From positions 47,676,111 through 47,740,110 of the forward strand of contig CM023537.1 of NCBI GenBank assembly GCA_013350335.1: 64,000 nt of DNA, given 5' to 3'. The position numbers and the translations under genes were made by a program. Source of the DNA: Chimonanthus salicifolius (taxonomy: Eukaryota; Streptophyta; Magnoliopsida; Laurales; Calycanthaceae). Positions 47,569 to 59,051 of the stretch are shown piece after piece. The notes under the pieces are model-generated. The model ran no database searches. It saw nothing but the letters and a program-made list of their open reading frames with translations, and was not told the origin of the DNA. Position 1 is the stretch's first letter. Every line of letters starts with the position of its first letter.

Positions 47569-47936
47569 ACTTTTTCTATTATTTCGTTTGTAGTGGATCG
47601 AGCTTGAACAAGTGGAGAACAATTTGATTTCTTTGATAGAAACTAGGTATCCTTGCCTTTCTTGCAAGTGGCACCTTCTCATAGGTTTCAAGCACAATTT
47701 CCCAGTATTCCCCTTTGGCGCTTTGGTATAAAAGATTTTGTAGTTTCTTGTAATAGGGCATGTCCCTATACCAGTTGGACTAATTCTCACAAGCTTCCAG
47801 CCAAACACGCCATTCTTTTTCTGTGGCTTCCTTTTTCGAGTCATCAAAGCTAATTTCGTCATCCATCGAACTCACCAATTGGGGAGCCCTCTTCCTTCTC
47901 TTCGACTGAGTCATGCCTCTCTTGGCCCTCTGCTGC
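47569..47936 (-). pseudogene. ankyrin-type (ITN1/ACD6-like) N-terminal fragment
   Basis: The minus strand reads EEKEEGSPIGEFD, then MDDEISFDDSKKEATEKEWR, a stop, and NLLYQSAKGEYWEIVLETYE with PLARKARI. The last part resembles the segment before the first ankyrin repeat in plant ankyrin-PGG proteins (LY..A..G.WE.V...Y...P.A...KI). One frame change near 47868 and one in-frame stop near 47777 disable it. The family call rests on about 40 residues. Confidence 0.5.
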
Positions 47937-48194
47937 TAACTTAGACTTGGAGGATGTCAATGATTAAGGTCCCCTCCGGAAGAGTCGAAATTATCAATCT
48001 AAAATATTGCATAAAAGTTTGATGTGAACTTACAAATTGAACTTTTAAATAATAATATTTTTGAAATTTGGTTGATTACAAAATAATGATCACATTCATA
48101 CTGGAGTAGGGTAATTATCTCTCATGGGACTTATAATTTGGGTTGCCGGTATATATGTTTAAAAAGTTTTATTAAATGTGTATTTTATAAAAAT

Positions 48195-49965
48195 TGTTAG
48201 TACCCCAGCTTTGTCGAGTCCCTATGTTTGTCAATTCCATGACTCGGGAAGAAACACTTGCTAGAAGCTTAAAGACTCAAGGTGATCAAAAGTGAAGATC
48301 ATGCTCCACCGGATTAAAGCTCATTGTTACGGCAACACAAAATAGGTATTTGGTCATAGATGACTTTAGGTGGTACCCACACCTTAGGAGGAACATTCAT
48401 AGGCTTAGTTGAATAAATGGTAAAATCATAAAAAGCCTAAAGAGGAAGCTTGACAATGAATTAGAAGCGAACTTGGAAATATGAATTAAGTTCACTATTA
48501 GCTCGACCAATCGTTCTCACCGACCCCTCGGTGGAGACAGGATCGACCTATCGTGGTCATAGACTGGTCGGCCAGATTGATAGAGGTTCTGGATCATAAA
48601 ACTGTCATTCTAGGTAAGCTTCTGATCGAAGGTCTCATACGCACAGACCACGGTGATAAACGTAACGACCCGTCGTGGTCAACAACTCGTCGATGAAAAA
48701 CTTGTGAGTTCTGGACTTTGAACTCAAGTGGGCTCTCGAGAAAACAGACATCTCGGCATTTCAAGACCGATCGAGAGCACCAGGACCGACCCCTCGGTAA
48801 AGAGCGATAGGTCGTTCTGGGCATGACACGTTTCGGGACATGAAACTCTGTATGCATGGTGTTGCCCTAGATCAAGACCCTCGTATGGACCGACCTCTCG
48901 GTGCCATGACTGCCGACCCATTGGCGACACCAACCTATCAATCGGGAAATAATTTTGCCGTTGGGAGTGTATTTAATGCGCAACAGTCGAGTGGTTGAAC
49001 GGTAATATTCTTAGTCACCAATCCCTCAATGCGCCCGACCTGTCAATACATGACAGATTCTGCAACTGGTTGCCTTTTCTATAAATATCAATATTTGTGG
49101 AATCAGTTGATATCCTTTTGGTAAATCCGTTGGACACTCATCATTATTAGTGAGTTTAAACAAGGCCAACAAAAAGATCATTCTCTCTCTTGTGCTAACA
49201 CTTGGGAAATCTAATACAACCAATCACAGTGATTGAGGTTGTGAAAGAGAGAGATGGGAAAAGATATATACAACTAGGATAGATATTGGTAGAACCAATT
49301 TCCTAGTCACCCTAAGATTGTGATTGCTCAACGACGGCTATAAGGTGGAATATCGGGATTAACTCGGGTACACACTGGGTAGATCTTGGAGAAGCACACA
49401 TCAACGAGATAGAGCTACAAATGCAAGTGCTTCTTGGTTTTAATTTTATTTAAAATCTTTATCCTATAAAAGTGGGATTAAGGAGGTTTTGGCTCCGGAA
49501 CCACTATAAAAAATCTAGAGCATAGTCTCTGGCACACGTAGTGGGTGGAATTCCCAGTTAAATCAAATAGGTAGAATTCCTATTTTACATGTGGTTGGTG
49601 AAATTCCCAGCCGATTGAGTTAGATGGAATGCCTACTCTAATTCTGAGGGTGTAAGGCCCCACTTAGAGAATTTGGAGATATCTCAAGGTTGAGTTAGTC
49701 CTAACAGTGGATGTAGGTTGGCTAACCAAACAACTATATATCTTGTGTCCTTGTGTTTGGGTGTTAGAGCTAATTCCTTGTGTTGATTGCTTAATCACAT
49801 TTGCTAACATACACAAACACTTGATTGTTATATCCGCTACACATAATTAATCAATCAAGTAATTTTTAAAAGACCAATGATTTTTAGATTGATCTATTCA
49901 CAACCCCACCCCCCCCCCCCTCTCTCTTGGGTCAATCGTGTTCTAGCACCAAAGGAGAACTCTCA
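48195..49965 (+). repeat. 5' LTR (1771 bp)
   Basis: TGTTAGTACCCC to CTCTCA. Contains the word array at 48495-49060 (CCGACCCCTCGGT type), a poly(C) run at 49905-49920 and the conserved TCAATCGTGTTCTAGCACC near the end. Confidence 0.92.
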
Positions 49966-50002
49966 ATTGGTTGTAATGACCTGACCCAGTGGGACGTTAC
50001 AT

Positions 50003-50017
50003 TGGTATCAGAGCCCC
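50003..50017 (+). other. PBS-like site, TGGTATCAGAGCCCC
   Basis: Perfect plant tRNA-Met-type PBS, but 37 bases downstream of the LTR end instead of adjoining it. The intervening bases start TGTAATGACC and end GGGACGTTACA, an imperfect palindrome. Confidence 0.7.
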
Positions 50018-50066
50018 GTGTTCTTTATAAAGGATTTAACCATCCGAGTTGATCCGTGCTAGAACA

Positions 50067-50640
50067 ATGGCTATGGGAGAAAGTCATGTTATTTCCAATC
50101 CTCCATTTGTTTAAATGGAATGTGCCATGACTCATGGAAATTAAAGATGTACATTGTCTTTATTTCCATTGATGGATATGGTTGGAAATAGGTGAATAGA
50201 AAATGGTCTAAACTTATGGAAGAGATATTTCAGGAATCCTCAAATTCCATGACCATCTGCCCAAAGACCGAATAACTTGGACTTGTGATGATATGGCTAT
50301 ATTTTTAGGAAATGTTGAAGCATTAAGAAGCCATCATCAGTGTTGTTTCTCCAAATGAAATTGGGAGAATTATGAGAAGTGAAACATCAAAAGGAGTATG
50401 GGAAAACACATGTAGGGATTGCCTCTTCTAGTTCAATGGATGGCTTCACCTCTCTTGACAAATTGGAGAATCGAGAGTGAGGTAAAAAACTGTCTAAGTA
50501 CCTCCATTGAAAGTGTCCAACTTGTATCCTCTAGAGAAGAAGAGGATGTTGGAAAGGATCTTCATGAGGATGGTGACCTCCAAGTATCCTTTGGAGCTTT
50601 ATACAAGATACTTGTTTGTACAAGTAGGTTTGCACCCTAG
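50067..50640 (+). pseudogene. Copia-type gag remnant
   Basis: After an ATG at 50067 the frames give GESHVISNPPF, then in a shifted frame GMCHDSWKLKMYIVFISIDG, like the FNG.N...WK.RM...I.SID segment at the start of Copia gag. Later pieces (VVSPNEIGRIMRSETSKGVW, SSMDGFTSLDKLENRE) also fit gag. At least four frame changes or stops occur. Nothing pol-like follows. Confidence 0.6.
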
Positions 50641-52370
50641 TATTGGATTATACTTGCTTCATCTCATTTCATATGCCATGTGACTTGTGCATCATTTGGA
50701 AATGAATGTATTATGTGTGTTGCGTCTTGTATAAAGTGTGTATGTGATTACAAATGATCTTGTGCACATACACAATGTCGTTTCATTCCAAGTTGCCTAA
50801 CCTATATTTTATGTGGAATGAAACTTGCTCCATGCTTGTGAATGATATTGTTGATCAAACTTTTATCAAATGTGCTTAGGTAATCCATTCATGTACCAGT
50901 CTTTTCAAGGGGCTCATTAGAGTGTTCTTCAAAGAATGGTAGGGTTGTTTATCATGTTTTAAGTGTTAACATGATAAAAAGCATGGAAGCCGTGTGGGTG
51001 GTTTCATACCTCATTTCCATAAACCTGATTTGTATATCATCTGGGAAATGAATGTATGTCATGTGATGTACTCTTTATTGGAATACTTTTGAGAAATGAT
51101 CGCATGTTGTATGCTCTTGGTTTTCGTTCCTATTCGCTTTATTTTGAATAAATTTCGAGGAATGTCACATCTCATGACATCACACACTTGGGCAATGTAT
51201 TTGAATTGGTAAATTAAATGTGCCCACGGTTCTTGGATTGGATTGGATCCATATTTTTCAAAGTGGACTTATAACGGTATAGTAATCCACGATCCATGTT
51301 TTTGTGCCTACTTTTAGAGGGTTATATTGAAACTTCAAATGGCACAAAACCTGTGTGAATGTATATATACACACTGGTATTCAAAGGTGTATAGGCAAAG
51401 CATGATGTATTGTGAACTTACATCATAAGCACACACACCCTATCATCCCTTAATCATCAAATCTTATAGGGATGATTTGTTGACTTTCCAATGTTCTAGT
51501 GATGTTCTTTATTAACAAATCTATTAGATATTGGAATTGTGATTTGGAGAAAAGAAAATTAATCATCTCCAAATCTGTCTCGGCTTGTATTCATGGTTTA
51601 ATCCTTCTCATGTGCCTTGAGATTTGTCACATAAAGGTTTGAATGCAACCTTGGGACTGCACCATAAAGGATTGGCTTTCAAAGAGCAAGAAATGCCAAA
51701 ATCTGGATTGATTGGCATTGTGAAAGCCATTTTGATTGGGAAGTCCAAATCCGAGGACTTGGTGCAGTGTTCTCTCAATTGTTGAGCATAGGAGAGCAGG
51801 TCTTGGAAATTGATTGGAAGAAATGCTTCCATATTTCAATGTTAAGGAATTTCTAATTGTTTGAGTTTTGGGATAAAACTCAAACTATTTTTCAGATCTT
51901 CTTCTTTGAATCTGAAAAATTTGGGCTAAGGTAATTGTTCATTCTTATACTCTTCATTGTAGTATGATATGTTGAATGAATTAGTTACCTTGGTAGGTTG
52001 ATGCATTGTACTTGGATTAATATAAATCTATGTATCATACCTGTGTTTTGAAGACAGCCAGAATTTCTTGTAAACCATACAGTTTTGGTTTTGTATTCAT
52101 TGGGCTGGCTGGATTCTTCATGATTTCATGAACTGTGTGCATACTTGTTGTCATACCTGATGTTGTTCATGATGTTCTTCACTCATATGTTCTAATCATG
52201 GTATATTTACTATATGAGTGATTCCCTCCTCTAGCATGCATAACTTATGTTTTCAAAAAAATGAATATCTTTGAAAATGCATGTGGCTCCTGCTCTTCAT
52301 TCTTCCTTCTCTTAAGTCCAACAATTGGGACTTGTTGAAGCACATTGATTTTGGTGCTTAACACCTTTTG
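50641..52370 (+). other. non-coding interior of the TGTTAG element
   Basis: AT-rich with CATG and ATGTG words and no ORF above about 75 codons. No pol domain found in any frame by eye. Confidence 0.5.
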
Positions 52371-52379
52371 CCAATTTAT

Positions 52380-53731
52380 GACAAAAAGGGGGAGAGAGTT
52401 AGAAGCTTGAAATAAAGCTTATGTTAAGGGGGAGAATGTAGAAGCTTGATGTAAGCTTCGAAGAAGAAGCTCAACTTTGGTGGAAAAGTTTAAAGATCTT
52501 AGAGAAAGAAGATCTTTAAGGGAGGAGAGTCTACAATTAAGGGGAAGATTAATCACATGAATAAAGGGGTTTTAGTTCACATATTTAGGAGGAGTAATTG
52601 TTTTATATTACTATATATGTGACTAACATTTAAGGGAGAGATCTATGCTTCCATCTAGCTTGTGTGTATATGTACTTTGGTACATCTTAAGGGAGATAGG
52701 ATTGGCACATGCTGATTGAACATCAATGGAGATTTGGAGAGCACAAAATTTGTGCTGTGTAGCACCTGTCACTGGTCATGACAGATGGAGGAAGGATGAT
52801 GCAAGCTTGAAAGAAAGCTTGGAGAAAAATAAACTTAGAGGCAACTAAGTTAATGGGGTAGATAATCTGGAGAAGCTAGAAAATATAGCTTACTCCATGG
52901 GGGAGTTGAGTCAAAGAAGCTAAAAAAATAGTTTGGAGATTGGGGGAGCAAAATCAAGAAAAGCTAGGAAAATTAGCTTGACCCATGGAAGAAATCAGGT
53001 AAGCTGCAATTTAGCTTATGCAGGGGTAGATAAATTTGGATGCATAAAAAGCATGCATTAGTCCATGAGGAGATTTAATGAGTTTGGATATGAACTCATG
53101 GATGCACTAAATGCAAGAAGCATGGGGGAGTGCTTGAAATCCAATTCCTTCAAAATGAAGGGGAACTCGATGTTTGCCTACTAATCTTTGTCAATTGTAT
53201 GACAAAATGGATGAGAAATTAGTAAAAACTCATTATGGGGGAGTAATTGGTAAGATTGGAAGAAGCCTAAGTGCTTGGACCCCTTGGAGAATAAGGGGGA
53301 AATAGGGAGAAGCAATGGACATGGGAGAATGTCTATGCTTGGAGTTTGGGACTTTAAACTCAAAGAAGATTGGGGGAGAAAATCTTCTCAACACTGATAG
53401 TTTGGATATACTATGGGTAGTGTTGATTTCTAGGGACTCATGGTGCATGGGGGAACATGAATACAAATCTACCTTAGTCCATGGATGCAAATTCATGTTT
53501 TGGACTAACCCCTCTAATGATTTTCTAGTGGTGTTTGCTATGTGCTTGAACAAGAAAATATGAAATGAAGCAAGCTGAACAAGAATATGCGAAGATTATA
53601 GTCTTGTTTTTCCATTTGAATATGTACATGTAATTGATTTAATATTTTGTATTCAAATGTGATGTAATAAGAGTAGGTTTGTAATTGGGTTAGCTTCTAG
53701 GTTTTGTCATGAAATTGACAAAAGGGGAAAT
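52380..53731 (+). repeat. polypurine-rich array before the 3' LTR, ending in the PPT
   Basis: GGGGGAG or GGGGAG/GGGGGAA occurs at about 52389, 52429, 52900, 52944, 53125, 53238, 53293, 53371 and 53452 before the true tract GACAAAAGGGGAAAT at 53717-53731. Between them AAGCTT and TAGCTT words recur as small inverted pairs. Confidence 0.75.
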
Positions 53732-55477
53732 TGTTAGTGCCCCTGCTTTGCCGAGTCTCTATGTTTGTCAATTCCATGACTGGGGAAGAAGCACTTACTA
53801 AAAGCTTAAAGACTCGAGTTGATCAAGAGTGAAGATCATGCTCCACCGGATTAAAGCTCATTGTTATATTAATCACAAAACAGGTATTTGGCCATAAATG
53901 ACTTTAGATGGTACCCACACCTTAGGAGGACCAGTTTTAGGCTTAGTTGAACAAATTGTAAAATCATAAAAAGCCCAGAGAGGAAGCTTAATAGTGAATT
54001 GGAAGCGAATTTGGAAACACGAATTAAGTTCACTGTTAGCTCGACCAGTCATTCTCACTAATCCCTCGGTAGAGACAGGATCTACCTATCGTGGTCATAG
54101 ACTGGTCGGCCAGATTGACAGAGGTTTTGGATCATAGAACTGTCATTCTGAGTAAGCCTCTAACCAAAAGTCTCGTATGTAAGTCAATGATTCGTCGATG
54201 AAAAACTTGTGAGTTCTAGACTTCGAACTCAAGTAGGCTCCGAGAAAACAGACATCTCGGTATTTCAAGACCGATCGAGAGCGCCAGAACCGACCCCTCG
54301 TTAAAGGGCTGCAGGTCATTCTGGCAGGACAAGTTTCAGGAAATGAAACTATGTCTACATGGTGTTGCCCCAGATCGAGACCTTCGTATGGACCGACCTC
54401 TCGGTACCATGACTGTCAACCCATCGGCGACACCAACCTGTCGACGGGGAAATAATTTTACCTTTGGGAGTACATTTAATGTGCAACGGTTGGGTGGTTG
54501 AGCGATAATATTCTTAGTCACCGACCCCTCAGTGCTCCCGACCTATCGGTACATGACAGATTCTACAACTGGTTGTTTTTTCTATAAATTTGAATCTTTG
54601 TTCAACCAGTTGATATCCTTTTGGCAAATCCGTTAGACCCTCATTATTATCATTGAGCATAAACAAGAGCCAACAAAAAGATCACTCTCTCTCTTGTGCT
54701 AACACTTGGGAAATCTAATACAACCAATCATAGTGATTGAGATTGTGAAAAGAGAGAGAGGGGAAAGGATACAACTAGGATAGATATTGGTAGAACCAAT
54801 TTCCTAGTCACCCTAAGATTGTGATTGCTCAACGACGGGTACAAGATGGAACGTTGGGATTAACTCAGGCACACATTGGGTGCACATTGGGTGGATCTTG
54901 GAGAAGCACATATCAACGAGATAGAGGTACAAAGGCAAGTGGTTCTTAGTTTTAATTTTATTTAAAACCTTTATCCTGTGAAAGTGGATTAAGGAAGCTT
55001 GCCTCCGAAACCAGTATAAAAAATCTAGAGCGTAGTCTCTGGCACACGTGGTGGGTGGAATTTCCTGCCAAATCAAATAGCTAAAAGCCCTATTTTACAT
55101 GTGGTAGGTGAAATTCCTAGCCGATTAAGTTAGGTAGAATTCCTACTCTAATTGTGAGGGTGTAAGTCCCCAATTAGTGAATTTGGGGATAGCTTAAGGT
55201 TAAGATAGTCTTAACAGTGGATGTAGGTTGTCTAACCGGACCACTATATATCTTGTGTCCTTGTACTTGTGGTGTTAGAGTTAATTCCTTGTGTTGATTG
55301 CTTAATCACATTTGCTAACACACACACACACACACACACACTTCATTGTATATCTGTTGCACTTAATTAATCAATCAAGTAATTTTTAAAAGGACCAACG
55401 ATTTTAGATTGACCTATTCTCCCCCCCCCCCCCCCCTCTATGGTCAATCGTGTTCTACCACCAAGGGAGAGCACTCA
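53732..55477 (+). repeat. 3' LTR (1746 bp)
   Basis: TGTTAGTGCCCC to GCACTCA. Aligns to the 5' LTR throughout with many substitutions and several small indels. Holds a word array (54035-54560), a (CA)n run (55318-55342) and a poly(C) run (55421-55436). Confidence 0.92.
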
Positions 55478-55482
55478 AAAAT

Positions 55483-55970
55483 TATATTAATTCAATCAAT
55501 TAAACCAAACTTTTAGTTTTTAAAAATTTAATTAATTGAAATTATTTTTATTTTTTAAATTTTGAAATCTCTAAAAACATAATTTGAATAATTTAATGTA
55601 AGTTATTTTTTGTGAGTAACATATTAAAAAAGGCTCCCTTTTTAGTAATTTCATCATCACCCATATTTGATGAGTCTCATGTCTAAATATGTTAAATAAT
55701 ATGTCAAACACAGATATGCATGTAATCATTTTACATAATTCAATTCAAGAATTTCATTTATCCGTAAAAGTTTATAAAAATTGGCTGTGAACTATTCCCA
55801 ATTTTAAGATCATGAAATTTAATTTTTTTTTTTTTTTAAGATACCTAGATTTTTACATCTACTTTCGATTTTATGATTTCATGTTAGTGCCTCAATAAGG
55901 ACAAACTCTTCGACTAGTTGATTTAAACAACAATAGAATTTGCATTATAAAATATATCAAATACAGAGGG
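55483..55970. other. AT-rich gene-free stretch
   Basis: No gene or bounded element recognised. Confidence 0.45.
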
Positions 55971-55995
55971 TGTAGCTCAACTGGTTGCCTCCCTC

Positions 55996-58900
55996 TGTAA
56001 CACCCCGAAATCTTAACCCGGTAAATTAACGTAGATCCCCTCTTAAATAGTGGATTCGGAGGCATTAAGATTAAAGGAATGGATTGGAGAAAAGAATTGG
56101 TGTTGAACCAAGTAAGAAAAGAAATGAGAAGAAAGAGACAGAATAAACTGAAAATTACCCGGAGGACATATCGACCTTTTCGATATGTCGACATGTTGTA
56201 TGTATCGACCTTGGTACATGTTTATGAAAACAGACCCGAAGCTTGAAATTTTACGTGACACATATCGCATTCTGTCGATGCATACAAGTCTCCAAAAAAA
56301 TACGATGTATCGACCCATGAACATGTATCAAGAAATGTCCCGCGGCTCAAGTCTGAGATCTAATAGCTGTAGTTGTCCCATCACCCACCTACCACACCTA
56401 CCATCGTCCTGGAAGACAAATGCATGGCCTCCACGTGTCTAGTGTGTTTACTATAGAAGAGAAACAGACTCCAGATATATATATTGACAGATGTAGATGT
56501 ATTAAGAAGTGTACATATCAAGTTGGTAGACATGTGTGATAGAGAACCCGAAGCCTACATTTTCAGATAGTATTCAGTCGATACATCTGATTTTTCAGAA
56601 AGTGAACCTATCAACTTTGTCGATGTATCGAGCGTGTCGAATATCTTGAGTCTGAAACATGCAACTGTCGTTTCTTATCCCATCATTCACCTACCACCGC
56701 TCATGTCAGCCAATGGAAACTCGCCACATGTAAAGCACGTTGACTAGAGGGAAGGGGAGGAGACCAGAGAGAGGGAAAAGATTTGATGCTCATCCCCCTC
56801 CCCATTTTTCATCTATGAGAGCAAACCGAAGGAGAGAAGAAGAAAAGAAAGAAAAGAGAAAGGAGAGAAGAGAAGAGAGAAAAGAAGGAAGATAGAGGGA
56901 GAGAATTTCTCCCAATCGGTGGTACACCGCATCTCTTCCACCCATCTTACATCAGTGGATCCCATGGAGGAGAAAGATATAAAGAAAGAGGAAGAAACCG
57001 AGTAGAGAAAGTAAGGGTCGAGCAAGGAAGAAAGAGAGAGGAAAATACCAAGTTTAAGATCAAAGACCTTTTTGGTTATCGAAATCTGCAAGGATTCTCC
57101 AAGGTATGTGATATCTATGATGCCCACAATGATTTAGAGTAATATAATCACACTAGAATTTGTAATAGGACCTTTAAATGAGATTGGGAGAGGATAAAAC
57201 AAAGTAGAGAAACATGCAACTCGAAACAATGGAGTTGCAGAAATCTCAGGAGTACGTATCGACTTTGGTTGATATGTATGTCCCGAAATGGAACTAGAGA
57301 AGAGGACTGAAATGTTGATTTTCGGATTTTACTTAGGAATATGTATCGACTGAAGTCGATATATATCCTTATGTATGTATCGAACTATGACGATATGTAC
57401 ACCAGAGAAAATATTAGTCTTGTAAAGATTTCTGAGAAACGAACTGATTGACAGGTAGACCTCTTCCAGGGGACACATCAGTGGTTTCGATGTGCCTCTC
57501 TGATGAACAAATCTAAGAAATGAAAGAGGAAATCTTTATTGAAAACCCTGTGAAATTATTAAGACGAGCACTATGTACAAACCCTAGAAAAAAAAAAGTA
57601 AAGAAAATAGGTGCCTGAGCAGAAGTCCAGGAACTAGACACATTGACTGGAGTCAATGTGTCGGTTCAGTGTTTCAGGATACATCGACCTTTGTCGATGT
57701 GTAGGCCAGAGACATGGCCAGTTTTGTGGAGTTCGTTTAAAAGGGACCCAAATGTTTTGTGGGATCACCTTGGTTATGTTAGCTTTCACCCAAGGGACCT
57801 ATAAGACTTAATGAGACCTTAAATGTGGAGAAATGAAATATGTAGGAATTAGAGAATTGAGATTAATTAGTAGAACGAAATTTTAATAATGTGTATGTTA
57901 TGTTTGCTATGCATGAACAATGAACGAAGGGTCAAAGTGGGAACCCGGGAGCGAACAAGCTAGTTTGTGGATTACCTTCATTCACTGATCGGCTAGGATC
58001 AAATAGGTTTTCCTACTTCGTTGAAAAGCAATTGGGTGTGGACTTATGTTTATTTTGTTAATAAATGAGAGAACAAATGATGAATTGATTTCCTTTGAAA
58101 ATCATGTAGTTTGATTTATGAATTATGACATTATAAGTGTCAAAGAATATGATTATGAAAGTAGCATTTCGAATGATTTTATATCGCATGAAAATAAGAT
58201 GTTTTGAGATATTTTGAATATGAGATAGTATGAGAATGAAAGTATGAGATGAATTTGGTATGAGTACCTTGTAAAGAAGTATGTACATATGTTTTCAATT
58301 ATGATATCTCTAAAATGAGTCAAATCTGAGATTTGTAATATAAGTAAATAGTTTCAGAAATGTACTAAGTATATCTTGAATAAAATTGTTTATGAATAAA
58401 TATGGATTTATAACCTAAGTACGGATTTGTATAATATGAAGTATGATATGATCGGGATTTGATAAAAGTACAAGTATATATAGTGTCTAAATATGACACA
58501 TCATAGGCATACTGTATGATCGGAATTCCTACTGGGAGCGTTGACTAAGCCCATAAATTCCCCCTCCAGATTTGTGTGCAGGTTTTAGAAGGTGTGAATG
58601 GCGACGGACCAAGTGAGGGCTGAGCATGGAAGAAATGGAGAGCGAAGAAGAAAGTCTAGAGGACTTATTGTTATTCATGTATTTTGAGAAAGATGAGAAT
58701 AATGTAATTTGTTTTAAGGATGTTTAATTTAATTATGGGGAATGTAATATTTATGTTTTGGATTCAAGTAATTGAAGTTTATTTGTATTTGACTTGATGT
58801 ATAATCCTTTGGGAATTTCCTTATCTTGCTATGAATTGTGTTTGCCTATTCATGCAATATTATAAAACGTTTAAATTTCTGCAAAATTATCAGAGTGTGT

Positions 58901-59051
58901 GCAAATGTTATCATGCACACTCTAGTTGGGCCAGTCAAGTGTCGGGTCTTCGGACTCGGACTTGGTTCGCGTCATGACGCTTGCCTCCCTCTCCACTAAA
59001 TATTCCTATTATCTTACTCTGATGATGGTGGTTAGAGGGAGGGGTGTCACA
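55996..59051 (+). mobile_element. solo LTR, Tekay-like family 2 (3056 bp)
   Basis: Starts TGTAACACCCCG and ends GGGGTGTCACA, with 5-bp flanks CCCTC and CCCAC differing at one base. It shares the end type, the GGAATTCCTACTGGG block (58522) and the GCGTC.TGACGC block near the end with the Tekay-type LTRs, but most of the body differs, so it is a related but separate family. The last 0.5 kb is repeated at 8331-8826. Confidence 0.9.
56160..57705. repeat. palindromic word arrays, ATGTATCGAC/GTCGATATGT type
   Basis: Two clusters (56160-56650 and 57250-57705) of pairs such as TATCGACCTTTTCGATA, CGACTGAAGTCGATATAT and CATCGACCTTTGTCGATG. CGAC and GTCG half-words face each other across 3-6 bases. Confidence 0.88.

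Larger units (their letters stand above)
48195..55477 (+). mobile_element. complete LTR element of the TGTTAG family, no recognisable pol, TSD AAAAT
   Basis: Two LTRs (48195-49965, 53732-55477), perfect AAAAT duplication (48190-48194, 55478-55482), PBS-like site at 50003-50017 and polypurine tract at 53717-53731. The 3.77 kb interior has only a decayed Copia-type gag start and no protease, integrase or RT that I can find. It therefore looks non-autonomous, or heavily decayed, and would rely on a related element. Superfamily Copia is inferred from the gag words and PBS. Confidence 0.9.
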
